Assembly (NCBI GenBank): GCA_964595485.1
Contig: CAZQQN010000001.1
Location: 105,354 to 169,353, forward strand
Direction: 5' to 3'
Length of the DNA: 64,000 bases
DNA from: CAZQQN01 sp964595485
Lineage (GTDB): Bacteria; Bacteroidota; Bacteroidia; CAILMK01; CAYYUA01
Position 1 is the stretch's first letter. Every line of letters starts with the position of its first letter. Both the position numbers and the translations under genes were made by a program. Shown here piece by piece: positions 19,582 through 27,782 of the stretch. The notes below the pieces were generated by a model. That model saw only the letters and a list, made by a program, of their open reading frames with translations. It did no database searches and was not told the origin of the DNA.

Positions 19582-19655
19582 CTCCCCCCCCCGGATTCGA
19601 ACCGGGGACCTACTGATTAACAGTCAGTCGCTCTAACCTGCTGAGCTAGGGAGGA
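19582..19655 (-). tRNA. tRNA-Asn (anticodon GTT)
   Basis: Cloverleaf on the minus strand: acceptor TCCTCCC (19655-19649) pairs with GGGGGGA (one G-T pair). The anticodon stem ACTGA/TCAGT holds the loop CTGTTAA with anticodon GTT. The T-arm is CCCGG-TTCGAAT-CCGGG. The discriminator is G at 19582 and CCA is not encoded. The nine-G run at the 3' end is unusually G-rich but pairs properly. Confidence 0.96.
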
Positions 19656-20091
19656 ATCTATTTTATTTCTTAAAAAGGAAATGCAAATATAGCAGTTGAT
19701 TCCCTTTTATCAAAAGAAACATGGTAATGAAAGTTTTTAAGGCTATACCTACTGTTCCCTGGCAGGAGACTTTTCAAAAGTAAGAAGCTTAATTTTTCAT
19801 AGGTTAGCTCCTTTTGCTATAGATTTGTTTGTTCCGAGAAAGCAATAACGGACGGTGATGGCCAGATGATGCTAAATTTAACCATTAAAATCGTTAAAAT
19901 AGCTGGCCTGACTCATTGAATAAGAGTAGCATGGCATCTCCCTCTTATCAATTCATTGCAATGAGCTATTAAACAGCATTTTTCTTACATTGTTAAACGA
20001 CTAAATGCAAATACAAAAAATGTTTTTGAACTTGCTTAAAGGCTAAAGCGTTTAACAATTTACTCAAATAACTCTATAAACTGAAAATTTG
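19656..20091. other. Gene-free divergent region between tRNA-Asn and folE
   Basis: About 430 bases. It contains the tRNA-Asn promoter and a lone plus-strand TAGATTTG at 19820-19827, too far from folE to be assigned safely. I see no open frame of note, RNA structure or repeat. Confidence 0.55.
19684..19713 (-). promoter_or_regulatory. Promoter of tRNA-Asn (TTG-N19-TATATTTG)
   Basis: On the minus strand TTG (19713-19711), 19-base spacer and TATATTTG (19691-19684) match the Bacteroidota consensus fully. It lies about 28 bases before the tRNA 5' end. Confidence 0.65.
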
Positions 20092-20799
20092 ATGAAAGAC
20101 GACAAAGCAAATGACCTCAAAAATTCCGAATTAGCGAATTTGTCTTTAGAGGAGATAGGAGAAGAGCATGTAAGCGATACCCACTCTACACCGCTCCGAC
20201 CAGATGCTTTTGAAAAGGATGATGAGTTAAAAATTGAGCTTATTCAAAAGCATTTTAAAGAAATTATGAACATTCTCGGGCTTGATTTGAGTGATGATAG
20301 CCTAAAAGGTACCCCTTACCGGGTTGCTAAAATGTACGTTAATGAAATTTTTAGTGGATTAGACCCGGAAAATAAACCAAAGGTTTCCTTGTTTGATAAC
20401 AAGTATAAATACAATGAGATGCTCGTTGAAAAAAATATCAATGTACATTCTCATTGTGAACATCACTTTCTGCCTATCGAAGGTAAGGCGCATGTAGCTT
20501 ACATTTCCAATGGGCGAGTAATTGGCTTATCAAAAATCAATCGCATTGTCCAATACTTTGCTAAGCGTCCACAGGTTCAGGAACGCTTGACAAAACAAAT
20601 TGCCGATGCATTGAGAGAGGCTTTGCAAACCGATGATGTTGCTGTTTTAGTAGATGCCAACCATATGTGCGTCCGAGCAAGGGGCATACAAGATGTTAGT
20701 AGCAGCACTGTTACAGCCGAGTATAGTGGCAAGTTTCAGGAAAAAGAAACCCGCGAGGAATTTCTGCACTATGTACAAATGAATAAGGAAGATCCTTGA
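20092..20799 (+). CDS. folE: GTP cyclohydrolase I
   Basis: Converts GTP to 7,8-dihydroneopterin triphosphate, the first step of folate and pterin synthesis. The ATG at 20092 is preferred over the TTG just before it, giving 235 residues. Zinc ligands are Cys122 and His125 in HSHCEHHFLP and Cys193 in NHMCVRARG, with the same spacing as in the E. coli enzyme. The GLSKINRIVQYFAKRPQVQE segment, here quoted only as the family landmark, and GTPYRVAKMY complete the fold. An acidic N-terminal extension of about 45 residues precedes the catalytic core. It is a single-gene unit converging on the SDR gene. Confidence 0.96.
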   Translation: MKDDKANDLKNSELANLSLEEIGEEHVSDTHSTPLRPDAFEKDDELKIELIQKHFKEIMNILGLDLSDDSLKGTPYRVAKMYVNEIFSGLDPENKPKVSLFDNKYKYNEMLVEKNINVHSHCEHHFLPIEGKAHVAYISNGRVIGLSKINRIVQYFAKRPQVQERLTKQIADALREALQTDDVAVLVDANHMCVRARGIQDVSSSTVTAEYSGKFQEKETREEFLHYVQMNKEDP

Positions 20800-20923
20800 T
20801 TTGTTATATTAGATGACCTGCCAGTCATGAAAAACCTACTTGTTATAAACTGGCCTTATAGGATACTTCATCCCATTTAAAAAGAATGAATTGCTTAGTT
20901 AAAAAGGAAGGTAGCCAAACGGT

Positions 20924-22408
20924 CTAAGCGGTTTTAGTATATAATCTGCCGGCTAAAGGCTTTTTAGCAATCTGATTTGCCATTCCTCGGAATATAGGAA
21001 TATGGATTGGAAGTAATCCATACCAATAAAGTTTACCCCAAAAATTATAGGGTCTAAAGGTTGCCCTTTGTTTTAATTGAGGATGTCCTTTATCGGCTTC
21101 ATCAATTTCAAAAGCTAACCAAGCCTCCCCTGGTAGTTTCATTTCTGCATAAAGCAATAAATAGCCTTTCTCTCTGTCAGCGTAGAGCACACGCCAAAAG
21201 TCCAGGGCATCACCCCTTGCAAGATCAACCGGACTTCTCCTACCCCGCCTAAGACCAACGCCGCCTACCATTTTATCCAATATGCCCCTGATTTCCCACA
21301 ACCAATCCAGGAAATACCATCCATTGGCACCGCCAATTTGCCAAATGTTTGCTTTGACCTGTTCTTTCGGTTGGTCGATTGGGATCATTTTATCATCGAT
21401 CATGCAATTTGCTGTTGGGACTTCTCCTTTATTTAAAAAATTCTGGTCCATGGTACCGCTTACAAGGGAATCCTTCCAGCTTGAATCAACTTGGTTTCCG
21501 TCAATTCTGGCATAGGCTAATTTGATCGCTTCTTCAAAACTTGTAAGCTTACAAGGGAAAAGGTTTTCAATGCCTTTTTTTCTTACGACCACTTCGTGTT
21601 TAAGACTTTCCACCAAGCTTCTTGCCAGGGTAAAAGAAGTAGCTGTGACAAAATATAGCCAGTATGCCGAAAGCTTTGGCGTTAACACCGGTACGTTGAT
21701 GATCCACAGTTTCTTCCCCCTGATATAAGCCATTTTTTTGAGTAAATCCTTGTAAGTCAACACTTCGGGTCCGCCTATATCAAATGTTTTCTGGTAAGTT
21801 GCCTCCATTAAAAGGACGGAGGAGAGGTAGTATAAAACATCCCTTAGAGCAATAGGTTGGATATGGTTTTTTAACCATTTAGGCGCAACCATAACTGGCA
21901 ATTTATTAACCAAGTCTCTCATTATTTCGAATGAAGCGCTACCTGATCCAATGATTATTCCTGCTCTCAGAATAGTGACCGGGACTTTACTGTTTTTAAG
22001 AATCTCTTCTACATTAAGCCTGCTCTGAAAGTGCCGGGAAAGTGTCTGCTCATTCATAATGCCGCTGAGGAATATAACCTGCTGGCAGTCTGTCTTATCT
22101 ACATAGTTTCTAAAATTTTGAGCTGTCTGACTCTCCATTGCCTCAAAATCCTGGTAAGAACCACTCATTGAATGAACCAAAAAATAGGCAGCGTCAATAT
22201 CCCTGGGTAAGTCTGTTAAGGTTTCTGGTTTTAATAGGTCACCTTCTACAATTTGTATTTGGCCAATGTATTCATCACTGATTTCAAAACGCCTTTTATC
22301 CCGGACTAAGCATGTGATATAATGGCCCTGCTTGAATAACCTATGAAGGGTTCTGCGGCCGATATAGCCGTTGGCGCCTGTTAATAAAATGTGGGGTTTT
22401 TGGCTCAT
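20924..22408 (-). CDS. SDR-family NAD(P)-binding protein with DUF2867 domain
   Basis: A 494-residue protein. The N-terminal atypical/extended SDR Rossmann fold opens with ILLTGANGYIGRRTLHRL (GxxGxxG) and runs to about residue 300, with YFLVHSMSGS and FLSGIMNE motifs. The C-terminal DUF2867 region includes GGVGLRRGRRSP and DFWRVLYADREKGYLLLYAEM. Such two-part proteins are common in Bacteroidota and Actinobacteria but their substrates are unknown. No signal peptide. It lies downstream of the fabG terminator on the same strand, so it is probably a separate unit. No clear promoter match was found in the 133-base spacer. Confidence 0.88.
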   Translation of the reverse strand: MSQKPHILLTGANGYIGRRTLHRLFKQGHYITCLVRDKRRFEISDEYIGQIQIVEGDLLKPETLTDLPRDIDAAYFLVHSMSGSYQDFEAMESQTAQNFRNYVDKTDCQQVIFLSGIMNEQTLSRHFQSRLNVEEILKNSKVPVTILRAGIIIGSGSASFEIMRDLVNKLPVMVAPKWLKNHIQPIALRDVLYYLSSVLLMEATYQKTFDIGGPEVLTYKDLLKKMAYIRGKKLWIINVPVLTPKLSAYWLYFVTATSFTLARSLVESLKHEVVVRKKGIENLFPCKLTSFEEAIKLAYARIDGNQVDSSWKDSLVSGTMDQNFLNKGEVPTANCMIDDKMIPIDQPKEQVKANIWQIGGANGWYFLDWLWEIRGILDKMVGGVGLRRGRRSPVDLARGDALDFWRVLYADREKGYLLLYAEMKLPGEAWLAFEIDEADKGHPQLKQRATFRPYNFWGKLYWYGLLPIHIPIFRGMANQIAKKPLAGRLYTKTA

Positions 22409-22469
22409 AGCGATTCTTTACCAATTAACAATCCTTCTTTCATATCGTTGCTAAACGACACCGTCCCAT

Positions 22470-22494
22470 AAAAAAAGCCGGAATTCGAACCGGC
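22470..22494 (-). terminator. Intrinsic terminator of fabG
   Basis: On the minus strand GCCGG-TTCGAATT-CCGGC is followed by seven T. The loop resembles a tRNA T-arm (GGTTCGAATTCC) but no cloverleaf can be built around it. Confidence 0.78.
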
Positions 22495-22541
22495 ACTTTC
22501 ATTTTTGCTTGAAGGGCTAATTAAGTTTAAAGGATTGTTAT

Positions 22542-23288
22542 TTATATGGCCATGCCACCATCTATACTGAGGGTTTGGCCTGTAATGTAAGATGACCAAT
22601 CTGAAGCTAAGAATATAGCGGCATTAGCCACTTCTTCCGCATTTCCTGGCCTTTGTAAAGGAATAATCTGTTTCCATTGGTCCAGTGTTTCCTGATCAAG
22701 CTCTTCGGTCATTTCTGTTTCTATAAAGCCAGGAGTAATAACGTTACTACGGATATTACGCGAACCCAGTTCTTTTGCCAGGGATTTGGAAAAACCGGTT
22801 ATACCGGCTTTAGATGCTGCGTAATTTGCCTGTCCAGGGTTCCCCTGTAAACCTACCACTGAGCTCACATGAATGAATGAGCCTTTCTTATTCTTCATCA
22901 GGGGTTTAACAGCAAACTTGGATATATTGAAGATAGATTTCAGGTTGTTGTCGATGACATCATCCCATTGCTCTTCATTCATTCTCATTAGGAGGTTATC
23001 TTGCGTGACACCAGCATTGTTTACCACGATCTCCAATCCTCCAAAGTCATTGGTGACACTTTTGATCAAATCCTCAGCAGCTTGGTAGTCTGCCGCATCT
23101 GATTGATAACCTTGTGCCTGAATACCGTGATTACTAAGGTTTTCTTCTAATGCTTTGGCTTTTTCAACTGAGGAGCGATAAGTGAATGCTACATTAGCAC
23201 CTTGCTCTGCAAATTTTTCTGCTATTGCTCGGCCAATACCGCGCGTGCCACCTGTAATTAAGGCAACTTTGCCATCTAACAGTTTCAT
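22542..23288 (-). CDS. fabG: 3-oxoacyl-[acyl-carrier-protein] reductase
   Basis: NADPH-dependent reductase of the fatty-acid elongation cycle. The start at 23288 (MKLLDGKVALITGG) is where the family begins; upstream in-frame codons would add 42 residues unlike FabG. The protein is 248 residues. The cofactor motif is TGGTRGIG, the NNAG motif is VNNAGVTQ, and the catalytic Ser-Tyr-Lys set is in HVSSVVG and YAASKAG. The C-terminus GQTLSIDGGMAI is typical. It follows sucD by 64 bases on the same strand and may share its transcript. A terminator follows. Confidence 0.95.
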   Translation of the reverse strand: MKLLDGKVALITGGTRGIGRAIAEKFAEQGANVAFTYRSSVEKAKALEENLSNHGIQAQGYQSDAADYQAAEDLIKSVTNDFGGLEIVVNNAGVTQDNLLMRMNEEQWDDVIDNNLKSIFNISKFAVKPLMKNKKGSFIHVSSVVGLQGNPGQANYAASKAGITGFSKSLAKELGSRNIRSNVITPGFIETEMTEELDQETLDQWKQIIPLQRPGNAEEVANAAIFLASDWSSYITGQTLSIDGGMAI

Positions 23289-23352
23289 ACCGCTCAAATT
23301 TTTTGGTTTAAGGTTAATCAATAGAAGGCAATAAAAATTGACTTTCCAGGCA

Positions 23353-24234
23353 TCAACTATTGACGGTTTCCAGAGCTTCAGCCATAGTTTTTCCGATGTG
23401 TGCAGGGTTATCAACTACATGGATACCGCATTCACGCATGACCTTCATTTTAGCTTCGGCAGTGTCTTCAGACCCACCAACAATAGCCCCTGCATGGCCC
23501 ATTGTACGACCTTTTGGTGCTGTTTGTCCGGCTACAAAACCAACTACCGGCTTGGTGCCATGCTCATTGATCCACCGAGCTGCATTGGACTCCATAGGGC
23601 CACCAATCTCACCAATCATTATAATGCCATCCGTTTCATCATCTTCCATCAATAGTTTAACGGCATCTTTTGTTGGGGTACCTATAATCGGGTCTCCACC
23701 AATACCAATGCAGGTGGATTGACCCATATCTTGCTTAGTTACTTGGTCTACAGCTTCGTAGGTTAAGGTGCCAGAGCGTGAAACAATGCCAATCCTACCT
23801 TTTTGGTGTATGAAACCCGGCATTATACCTACTTTAGCTTCTCCTGGTGTGATAACACCCGGGCAATTGGGCCCTACCAAGTGGCAATCCTTATCAGAAA
23901 GGAATTCTTGGACTGTGATCATATCCTTGGTAGGAATGCCTTCTGTAATACAAACGATCAAGTCAACACCGGCATCGGCTGATTCCATGATTGCATCGGC
24001 AGCGGCTGGAGGCGGCACAAAAATCACTGATACATTGGCACCGGCTTCATTCACTGCTCCCTCAACGGTGTTATAAATAGGCCTCTCCAGATGTGTTTCT
24101 CCTCCTTTCCCTGGTGTGACACCAGCTACAACATTGGTACCGTATTGGATCATCTGTTCAGCATGGAAAGAACCTTCTTTCCCGGTAATACCCTGAACAG
24201 CAATTTTAGAATTTTTATTGACTAAAACGCTCAT
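23353..24234 (-). CDS. sucD: Succinyl-CoA ligase (ADP-forming) subunit alpha
   Basis: TCA-cycle enzyme that interconverts succinyl-CoA and succinate with ATP/GTP formation. The 293-residue length fits. The CoA-binding Rossmann domain opens with VNKNSKIAVQGITGKEGSFH. The phosphohistidine loop GHAGAIVGG near residue 250 carries the active His, and the GPNCPGVITP motif is intact. The beta subunit gene is not in the window, which is common in this phylum where sucC and sucD are unlinked. fabG follows 64 bases downstream. The link to methylmalonyl-CoA epimerase further along is metabolic, not positional. Confidence 0.96.
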   Translation of the reverse strand: MSVLVNKNSKIAVQGITGKEGSFHAEQMIQYGTNVVAGVTPGKGGETHLERPIYNTVEGAVNEAGANVSVIFVPPPAAADAIMESADAGVDLIVCITEGIPTKDMITVQEFLSDKDCHLVGPNCPGVITPGEAKVGIMPGFIHQKGRIGIVSRSGTLTYEAVDQVTKQDMGQSTCIGIGGDPIIGTPTKDAVKLLMEDDETDGIIMIGEIGGPMESNAARWINEHGTKPVVGFVAGQTAPKGRTMGHAGAIVGGSEDTAEAKMKVMRECGIHVVDNPAHIGKTMAEALETVNS

Positions 24235-24634
24235 ATGATGGTGATTTTGCTTTTTGTAAACATTTTAAAACAGGGGTGCAATCTACAACAATTGTTACTA
24301 TTTTGAAAAACCAAAAAAGACTGCCTTAATGCATTTTATTTTATCTTTTTAGAGCAATGCTAATAAGCATTTTATAATTTTAGGGATACTCACCTTAATC
24401 GAGAATGCTTTGAGAGCTTTTAAATTTTGAACACAATTCGGACAAAACCATTTTTATTGGAAAAGGATAAGTTAGCGTTATAAAATTTTACTTGTGGTGC
24501 CTAAAGCAATTTTTTCAAAGGAGGATTTTCGATATGAGCTAAAAAAACGACATTTGCAGTTTTAAAAAAAGAGGCATTTTTTATTAAGATAATGGATTTC
24601 AATAATTTAAAGCTTTAAAAACACATTTAATTTC
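24235..24634. other. Gene-free divergent region between sucD and ndh
   Basis: About 400 AT-rich bases without a supported gene. No exact TTG...TAnnTTTG pair was found for either side. The only striking element is AAAGGAGG at 24517-24524, a perfect Shine-Dalgarno sequence nine bases before a two-codon frame ATG-AGC-TAA. Confidence 0.55.
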
Positions 24635-25927
24635 ATGAAAGCCAATATCCCTGAGACGAATAAACCCAGGGTAGTGATAGTTGGTTGTGGATTTGCTGGT
24701 CTTGAGGTAGCCAAGGGATTAAAAAACAACAATGTACAAGTGGTAATGCTGGATCGTAACAATTACCACACATTTATTCCTTTACTTTACCAAGTTGCAA
24801 CAGCCGGTCTTGAACCTTCTTCTATCTCTTATCCAATTCGTAAAATTTTCAAGGATCAGGATAACCTGTTGTATCGGATGGCAGATGTAGAAGCTATTCA
24901 GCCGGACCGAAACCAAGTAAACACTGATATTGGCCGGGTTGAGTATGATTACCTCGTTTTAGCCCATGGTTCCAAGGCTAATTTTTTTGGCAATGAAGAG
25001 ATTCAAAGGAATTGTCTGGGGCTAAAATCAATTAACCAGGCCCTTAACTTGAGGTCATTTATCCTTAGGAACTTTGAACGTTCCCTATTGACCAATAATG
25101 TCAAAGAACAAAGGGCATTGATGAATTTTGTAGTGGTTGGAGGTGGGCCTACAGGGGTTGAACTATCCGGCGCCTTGGGGGAATTGAAGAATAAAGTGCT
25201 ACCAAAGGATTATCCGGAACTGGACTTTTCTCAGATGCAGATTTACCTAATGGAAGGCATGGACCGGGTTTTACCCGGAATGTCCGATTATTCCTCCAAG
25301 AAGGCAGAGCAGTATGTAAAGGAATTTGATGTTCATGTTTACAAAAATACCATGGTAAAAGGGTTTGATGGGTCTACGGTACATTTTCAGCAAAAAGGAG
25401 AAGAAGAGAGGGCTTTTGGTGCCAATACATTGGTCTGGGCTGCAGGCGTAAAGGGTCGGGATGCCAATGGCATTGGTGATCATGCGGTTGGAAAGGGAAA
25501 CCGTTTATTGGTTGACCGGTATAACAAACTTTATGGCTATGACAATATTTTTGCTATTGGTGATATAGCGATGATGAGAACAGAAGACTATCCGAACGGA
25601 CACCCTCAATTAGCACCTGTTGCTATGCAGCAAGGTCAACTATTAGCTAAAAATCTGCCTAAGTTTATTGCCAATGAAACAATGGAGCAGTTTTCATACC
25701 TTCATAAAGGTGCTATGGCTACAGTCGGCAGGAACAGGGCAGTTGCTGATCTCCCTAAGTTTAAGCTTGGCGGAATTATTGCCTGGCTTGCCTGGATGCT
25801 GGTTCACTTATTAATGCTAATTGGCTTCCGGAATCGCCTAGTAGTATTCTTGGATTGGGTATGGAATTATTTTAGCTACGACAGAGGGATACGATTAATT
25901 CTGCCCCGGTCAAAAGATTTAAGGTAG
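24635..25927 (+). CDS. ndh: Type II NADH dehydrogenase (NDH-2)
   Basis: Single-subunit FAD enzyme that passes electrons from NADH to quinone without pumping protons. The 430-residue protein has the FAD-binding motif VIVGCGFAGLEVAKGL near the N-terminus, the NAD-binding motif VVVGGGPTGVELSGALGE at about 165-185, and the FAIGDIA motif near 310. The C-terminal 70 residues contain a hydrophobic amphipathic anchor (WLAWMLVHLLMLIGFRNRL) that attaches the enzyme to the inner membrane. It ends at a strong terminator shared with the convergent FKBP gene. The family is broad, but the anchor and length favour NDH-2 over a soluble oxidoreductase. Confidence 0.92.
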   Translation: MKANIPETNKPRVVIVGCGFAGLEVAKGLKNNNVQVVMLDRNNYHTFIPLLYQVATAGLEPSSISYPIRKIFKDQDNLLYRMADVEAIQPDRNQVNTDIGRVEYDYLVLAHGSKANFFGNEEIQRNCLGLKSINQALNLRSFILRNFERSLLTNNVKEQRALMNFVVVGGGPTGVELSGALGELKNKVLPKDYPELDFSQMQIYLMEGMDRVLPGMSDYSSKKAEQYVKEFDVHVYKNTMVKGFDGSTVHFQQKGEEERAFGANTLVWAAGVKGRDANGIGDHAVGKGNRLLVDRYNKLYGYDNIFAIGDIAMMRTEDYPNGHPQLAPVAMQQGQLLAKNLPKFIANETMEQFSYLHKGAMATVGRNRAVADLPKFKLGGIIAWLAWMLVHLLMLIGFRNRLVVFLDWVWNYFSYDRGIRLILPRSKDLR

Positions 25928-25963
25928 TAAAAACAGCGGAAAGAATAATGCAATAGGTAAAAT

Positions 25964-25993
25964 AAAAAGGCCTGATGTGAATCAGGCCTTTTT
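25964..25993. terminator. Bidirectional intrinsic terminator
   Basis: Perfect 13-base arms AAAAAGGCCTGAT/ATCAGGCCTTTTT with the loop GTGA, between convergent ndh and the FKBP gene. Confidence 0.92.
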
Positions 25994-26032
25994 ATGGGAT
26001 TGTTTTTGTGATTTATGAGACCTAATAGACCC

Positions 26033-26521
26033 TTAGGAATTTGAGTTACCTTCCTCTTGCGATTGATTACCACCGGAATTTTGCCCATTTTTAATCTCAA
26101 CCAATTCCAATTCAAAAGTGAGGTCTTGGCCAGCTAATGGGTGATTGGCATCTATTGTTATGGCTTCTTCGGTGATTTCCTTAACTGTGACAGGAATATT
26201 GTTCCCCTCTTCTTGTTTGATTTCAAGTCGGTCACCGATTTTAGGATCTAAATGTTCAGGGATTTTACTTTTGTCCAACTCGAGGACAAGGTCATCCCTA
26301 CGCTCACCATAAGCTCCTTCAAATGGAACTTCTTCTGTTTTATTGTCTCCAGGGGCCATACCAACTATTGCTTGTTCGAAACCCTGAATTAGTTGGCCAT
26401 CGCCTACTTTAAATTCGATGGGTTCGCCCTCTTTGGATTGGTCAAAAACTTCCCCATCTGAAAGTTTACCTTTATAGTGAACAGCAACCGTGTCCCCTAA
26501 TTGAGCTTGCTTTTTCGACAT
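26033..26521 (-). CDS. SlyD-like FKBP-type peptidyl-prolyl isomerase
   Basis: Folding helper that isomerises proline bonds. The start at 26521 (MSKKQAQLGDTVAVHYKGKL) matches the family; a start 18 codons upstream would run through a palindrome and the -7 box. The 162-residue protein has the split FKBP domain (YKGKLSDGEVFDQS, QLIQGFEQAIVGM, DANHPLAGQDLTFELEL) with the insert-in-flap chaperone domain between about 70 and 120. The His-rich metal-binding tail of E. coli SlyD is missing; the tail is instead Asn/Gln/Ser/Glu-rich. A perfect palindrome sits where transcription should begin. Confidence 0.92.
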   Translation of the reverse strand: MSKKQAQLGDTVAVHYKGKLSDGEVFDQSKEGEPIEFKVGDGQLIQGFEQAIVGMAPGDNKTEEVPFEGAYGERRDDLVLELDKSKIPEHLDPKIGDRLEIKQEEGNNIPVTVKEITEEAITIDANHPLAGQDLTFELELVEIKNGQNSGGNQSQEEGNSNS

Positions 26522-26555
26522 AATGTTTTCTTTTCTTATAATTTTACAAAATAAC

Positions 26556-26573
26556 GTTACCTTCAAAGGTAAC
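26556..26573. promoter_or_regulatory. Perfect 8+2+8 palindrome in the FKBP promoter (candidate operator)
   Basis: GTTACCTT-CA-AAGGTAAC lies directly downstream, on the minus strand, of a TAATTTTG box and would cover the transcription start. The symmetry and place fit a repressor site. The protein that binds is unknown. Confidence 0.45.
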
Positions 26574-26580
26574 AAAATTA
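26573..26580 (-). promoter_or_regulatory. Candidate -7 box of the FKBP gene
   Basis: Minus-strand TAATTTTG matches TAnnTTTG about 52 bases before the start codon. No TTG lies at the proper distance upstream. Confidence 0.35.
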
Positions 26581-26658
26581 TGGGAATTGATAAGTTTTCA
26601 TTGGCGAATGGTGTTGGAAGTCATTTTGTTAAAAAGATTTTGAATAAATAAAGGTTAA

Positions 26659-27735
26659 ATGGATCAGGAAAATGATGTTGTGGTAATCGGTGGAGGGCAA
26701 GCTGGTTTAGCCATGGGCTACTACCTTAGAAAGCTTTCGATCAATTTCAGGATATTGGATGATCAAGAGGAGAGTGGCGGAGCATGGCTTCACACCTGGG
26801 ATTCACTAACGCTTTTTTCCCCGGCTGATGCCAGTTCGCTTCCAGGTTGGCCAATGCCACCTTCTGAAGGTGAATACCCAAACAGAGGTGAAGTAATTGA
26901 CTACCTGAAACAGTATGAAAAACGCTATCAGCTACCAGTAAACCGACCAGTGAAGGTTAGAACAGTGAATAAAACCAATGATAGTAAATTTCAGGTAGTT
27001 ACTGATAAGCATACTTACGAATGTCGAGCCGTGGTGAATGCCACAGGAACATGGCGCAATCCCTATATCCCGGGTTATCCGGGGGTTGATTCATTCAAGG
27101 GTCAGCAAATTCATTCTGCTCATTACAAGCGGCCATCGCCTTTTAAAGGAAAAACTGTGATTATTATAGGGGGTGGGAATTCTGCTGCTCAGATCCTTTC
27201 TGAAGTCTCTTCTTATGGCAACACGATTTGGGTTACCAAAACCGAACCCAAATTTTTACCGGATGATGTGGATGGCCGTTATTTATTCCGGGAAGCTTCC
27301 CAAATGTATGAAAAGCAGAAATTCGGAAAATCACAGTATGAAACTGTCTTTGATCTTGGCTCGATCGTAATGGTACCGGCTGTTAAGGATGCAAGGGATA
27401 GAGGGGTTTTAGTTTCAAACAAACCTTTTCAACGGTTTTATGAAGACGGAATAATTTGGCAGGATGGCTCTTACAGACAAGCAGATGCTGTTATTTGGTG
27501 TACGGGTTTTAAACCTGCTCTGCGACATTTGAGAAAATTACCTGTATTTGAAAGTAACGGGCACGTAGCTATTACCAACAATGAATCCAAGTTTGTTAAA
27601 AACCTTTGGTTTGTCGGGTATGGTAATTGGACAGGCTTTGCCTCAGCTACCTTGATAGGGGTTGGCAGGAATGCAAAGTACGTAGCTGGTCAGATTCAAA
27701 AACGTCTGAAACCACAATTGCAGAAAAAAGGTTAA
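26659..27735 (+). CDS. ArsO-like flavin-containing monooxygenase / FAD-NAD(P) oxidoreductase
   Basis: A 358-residue flavoprotein with two dinucleotide-binding motifs: VVVIGGGQAGLAMGYYL at the N-terminus for FAD and VIIIGGGNSAAQILSE at about 173 for NAD(P)H. The segment HTWDSLTLFSPADASSLPGWPMP closely resembles the ArsO family, flavin monooxygenases often found in arsenic operons. No arsenic gene (arsR, arsB, acr3, arsC) is adjacent here, so an arsenic role is uncertain. A related small-molecule monooxygenase is possible. It is followed 47 bases later by a predicted outer-membrane protein gene. No signal peptide is seen. Confidence 0.8.
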   Translation: MDQENDVVVIGGGQAGLAMGYYLRKLSINFRILDDQEESGGAWLHTWDSLTLFSPADASSLPGWPMPPSEGEYPNRGEVIDYLKQYEKRYQLPVNRPVKVRTVNKTNDSKFQVVTDKHTYECRAVVNATGTWRNPYIPGYPGVDSFKGQQIHSAHYKRPSPFKGKTVIIIGGGNSAAQILSEVSSYGNTIWVTKTEPKFLPDDVDGRYLFREASQMYEKQKFGKSQYETVFDLGSIVMVPAVKDARDRGVLVSNKPFQRFYEDGIIWQDGSYRQADAVIWCTGFKPALRHLRKLPVFESNGHVAITNNESKFVKNLWFVGYGNWTGFASATLIGVGRNAKYVAGQIQKRLKPQLQKKG

Positions 27736-27782
27736 AGTACATGTTTAAATAACACCCTTTTAAAATAAGCGATAAGGTTCCT

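Noticed and set aside
22466..22545. Possible tRNA on the minus strand (T-arm-like GGTTCGAATTCC)
   Set aside because: No acceptor, D or anticodon arm can be formed around it; the T-run makes it a terminator.
23353..24234. Long open frames on the strand opposite sucD
   Set aside because: They are in GC-rich codon shadow of a clear sucD gene, with no matching family, start signal or promoter.
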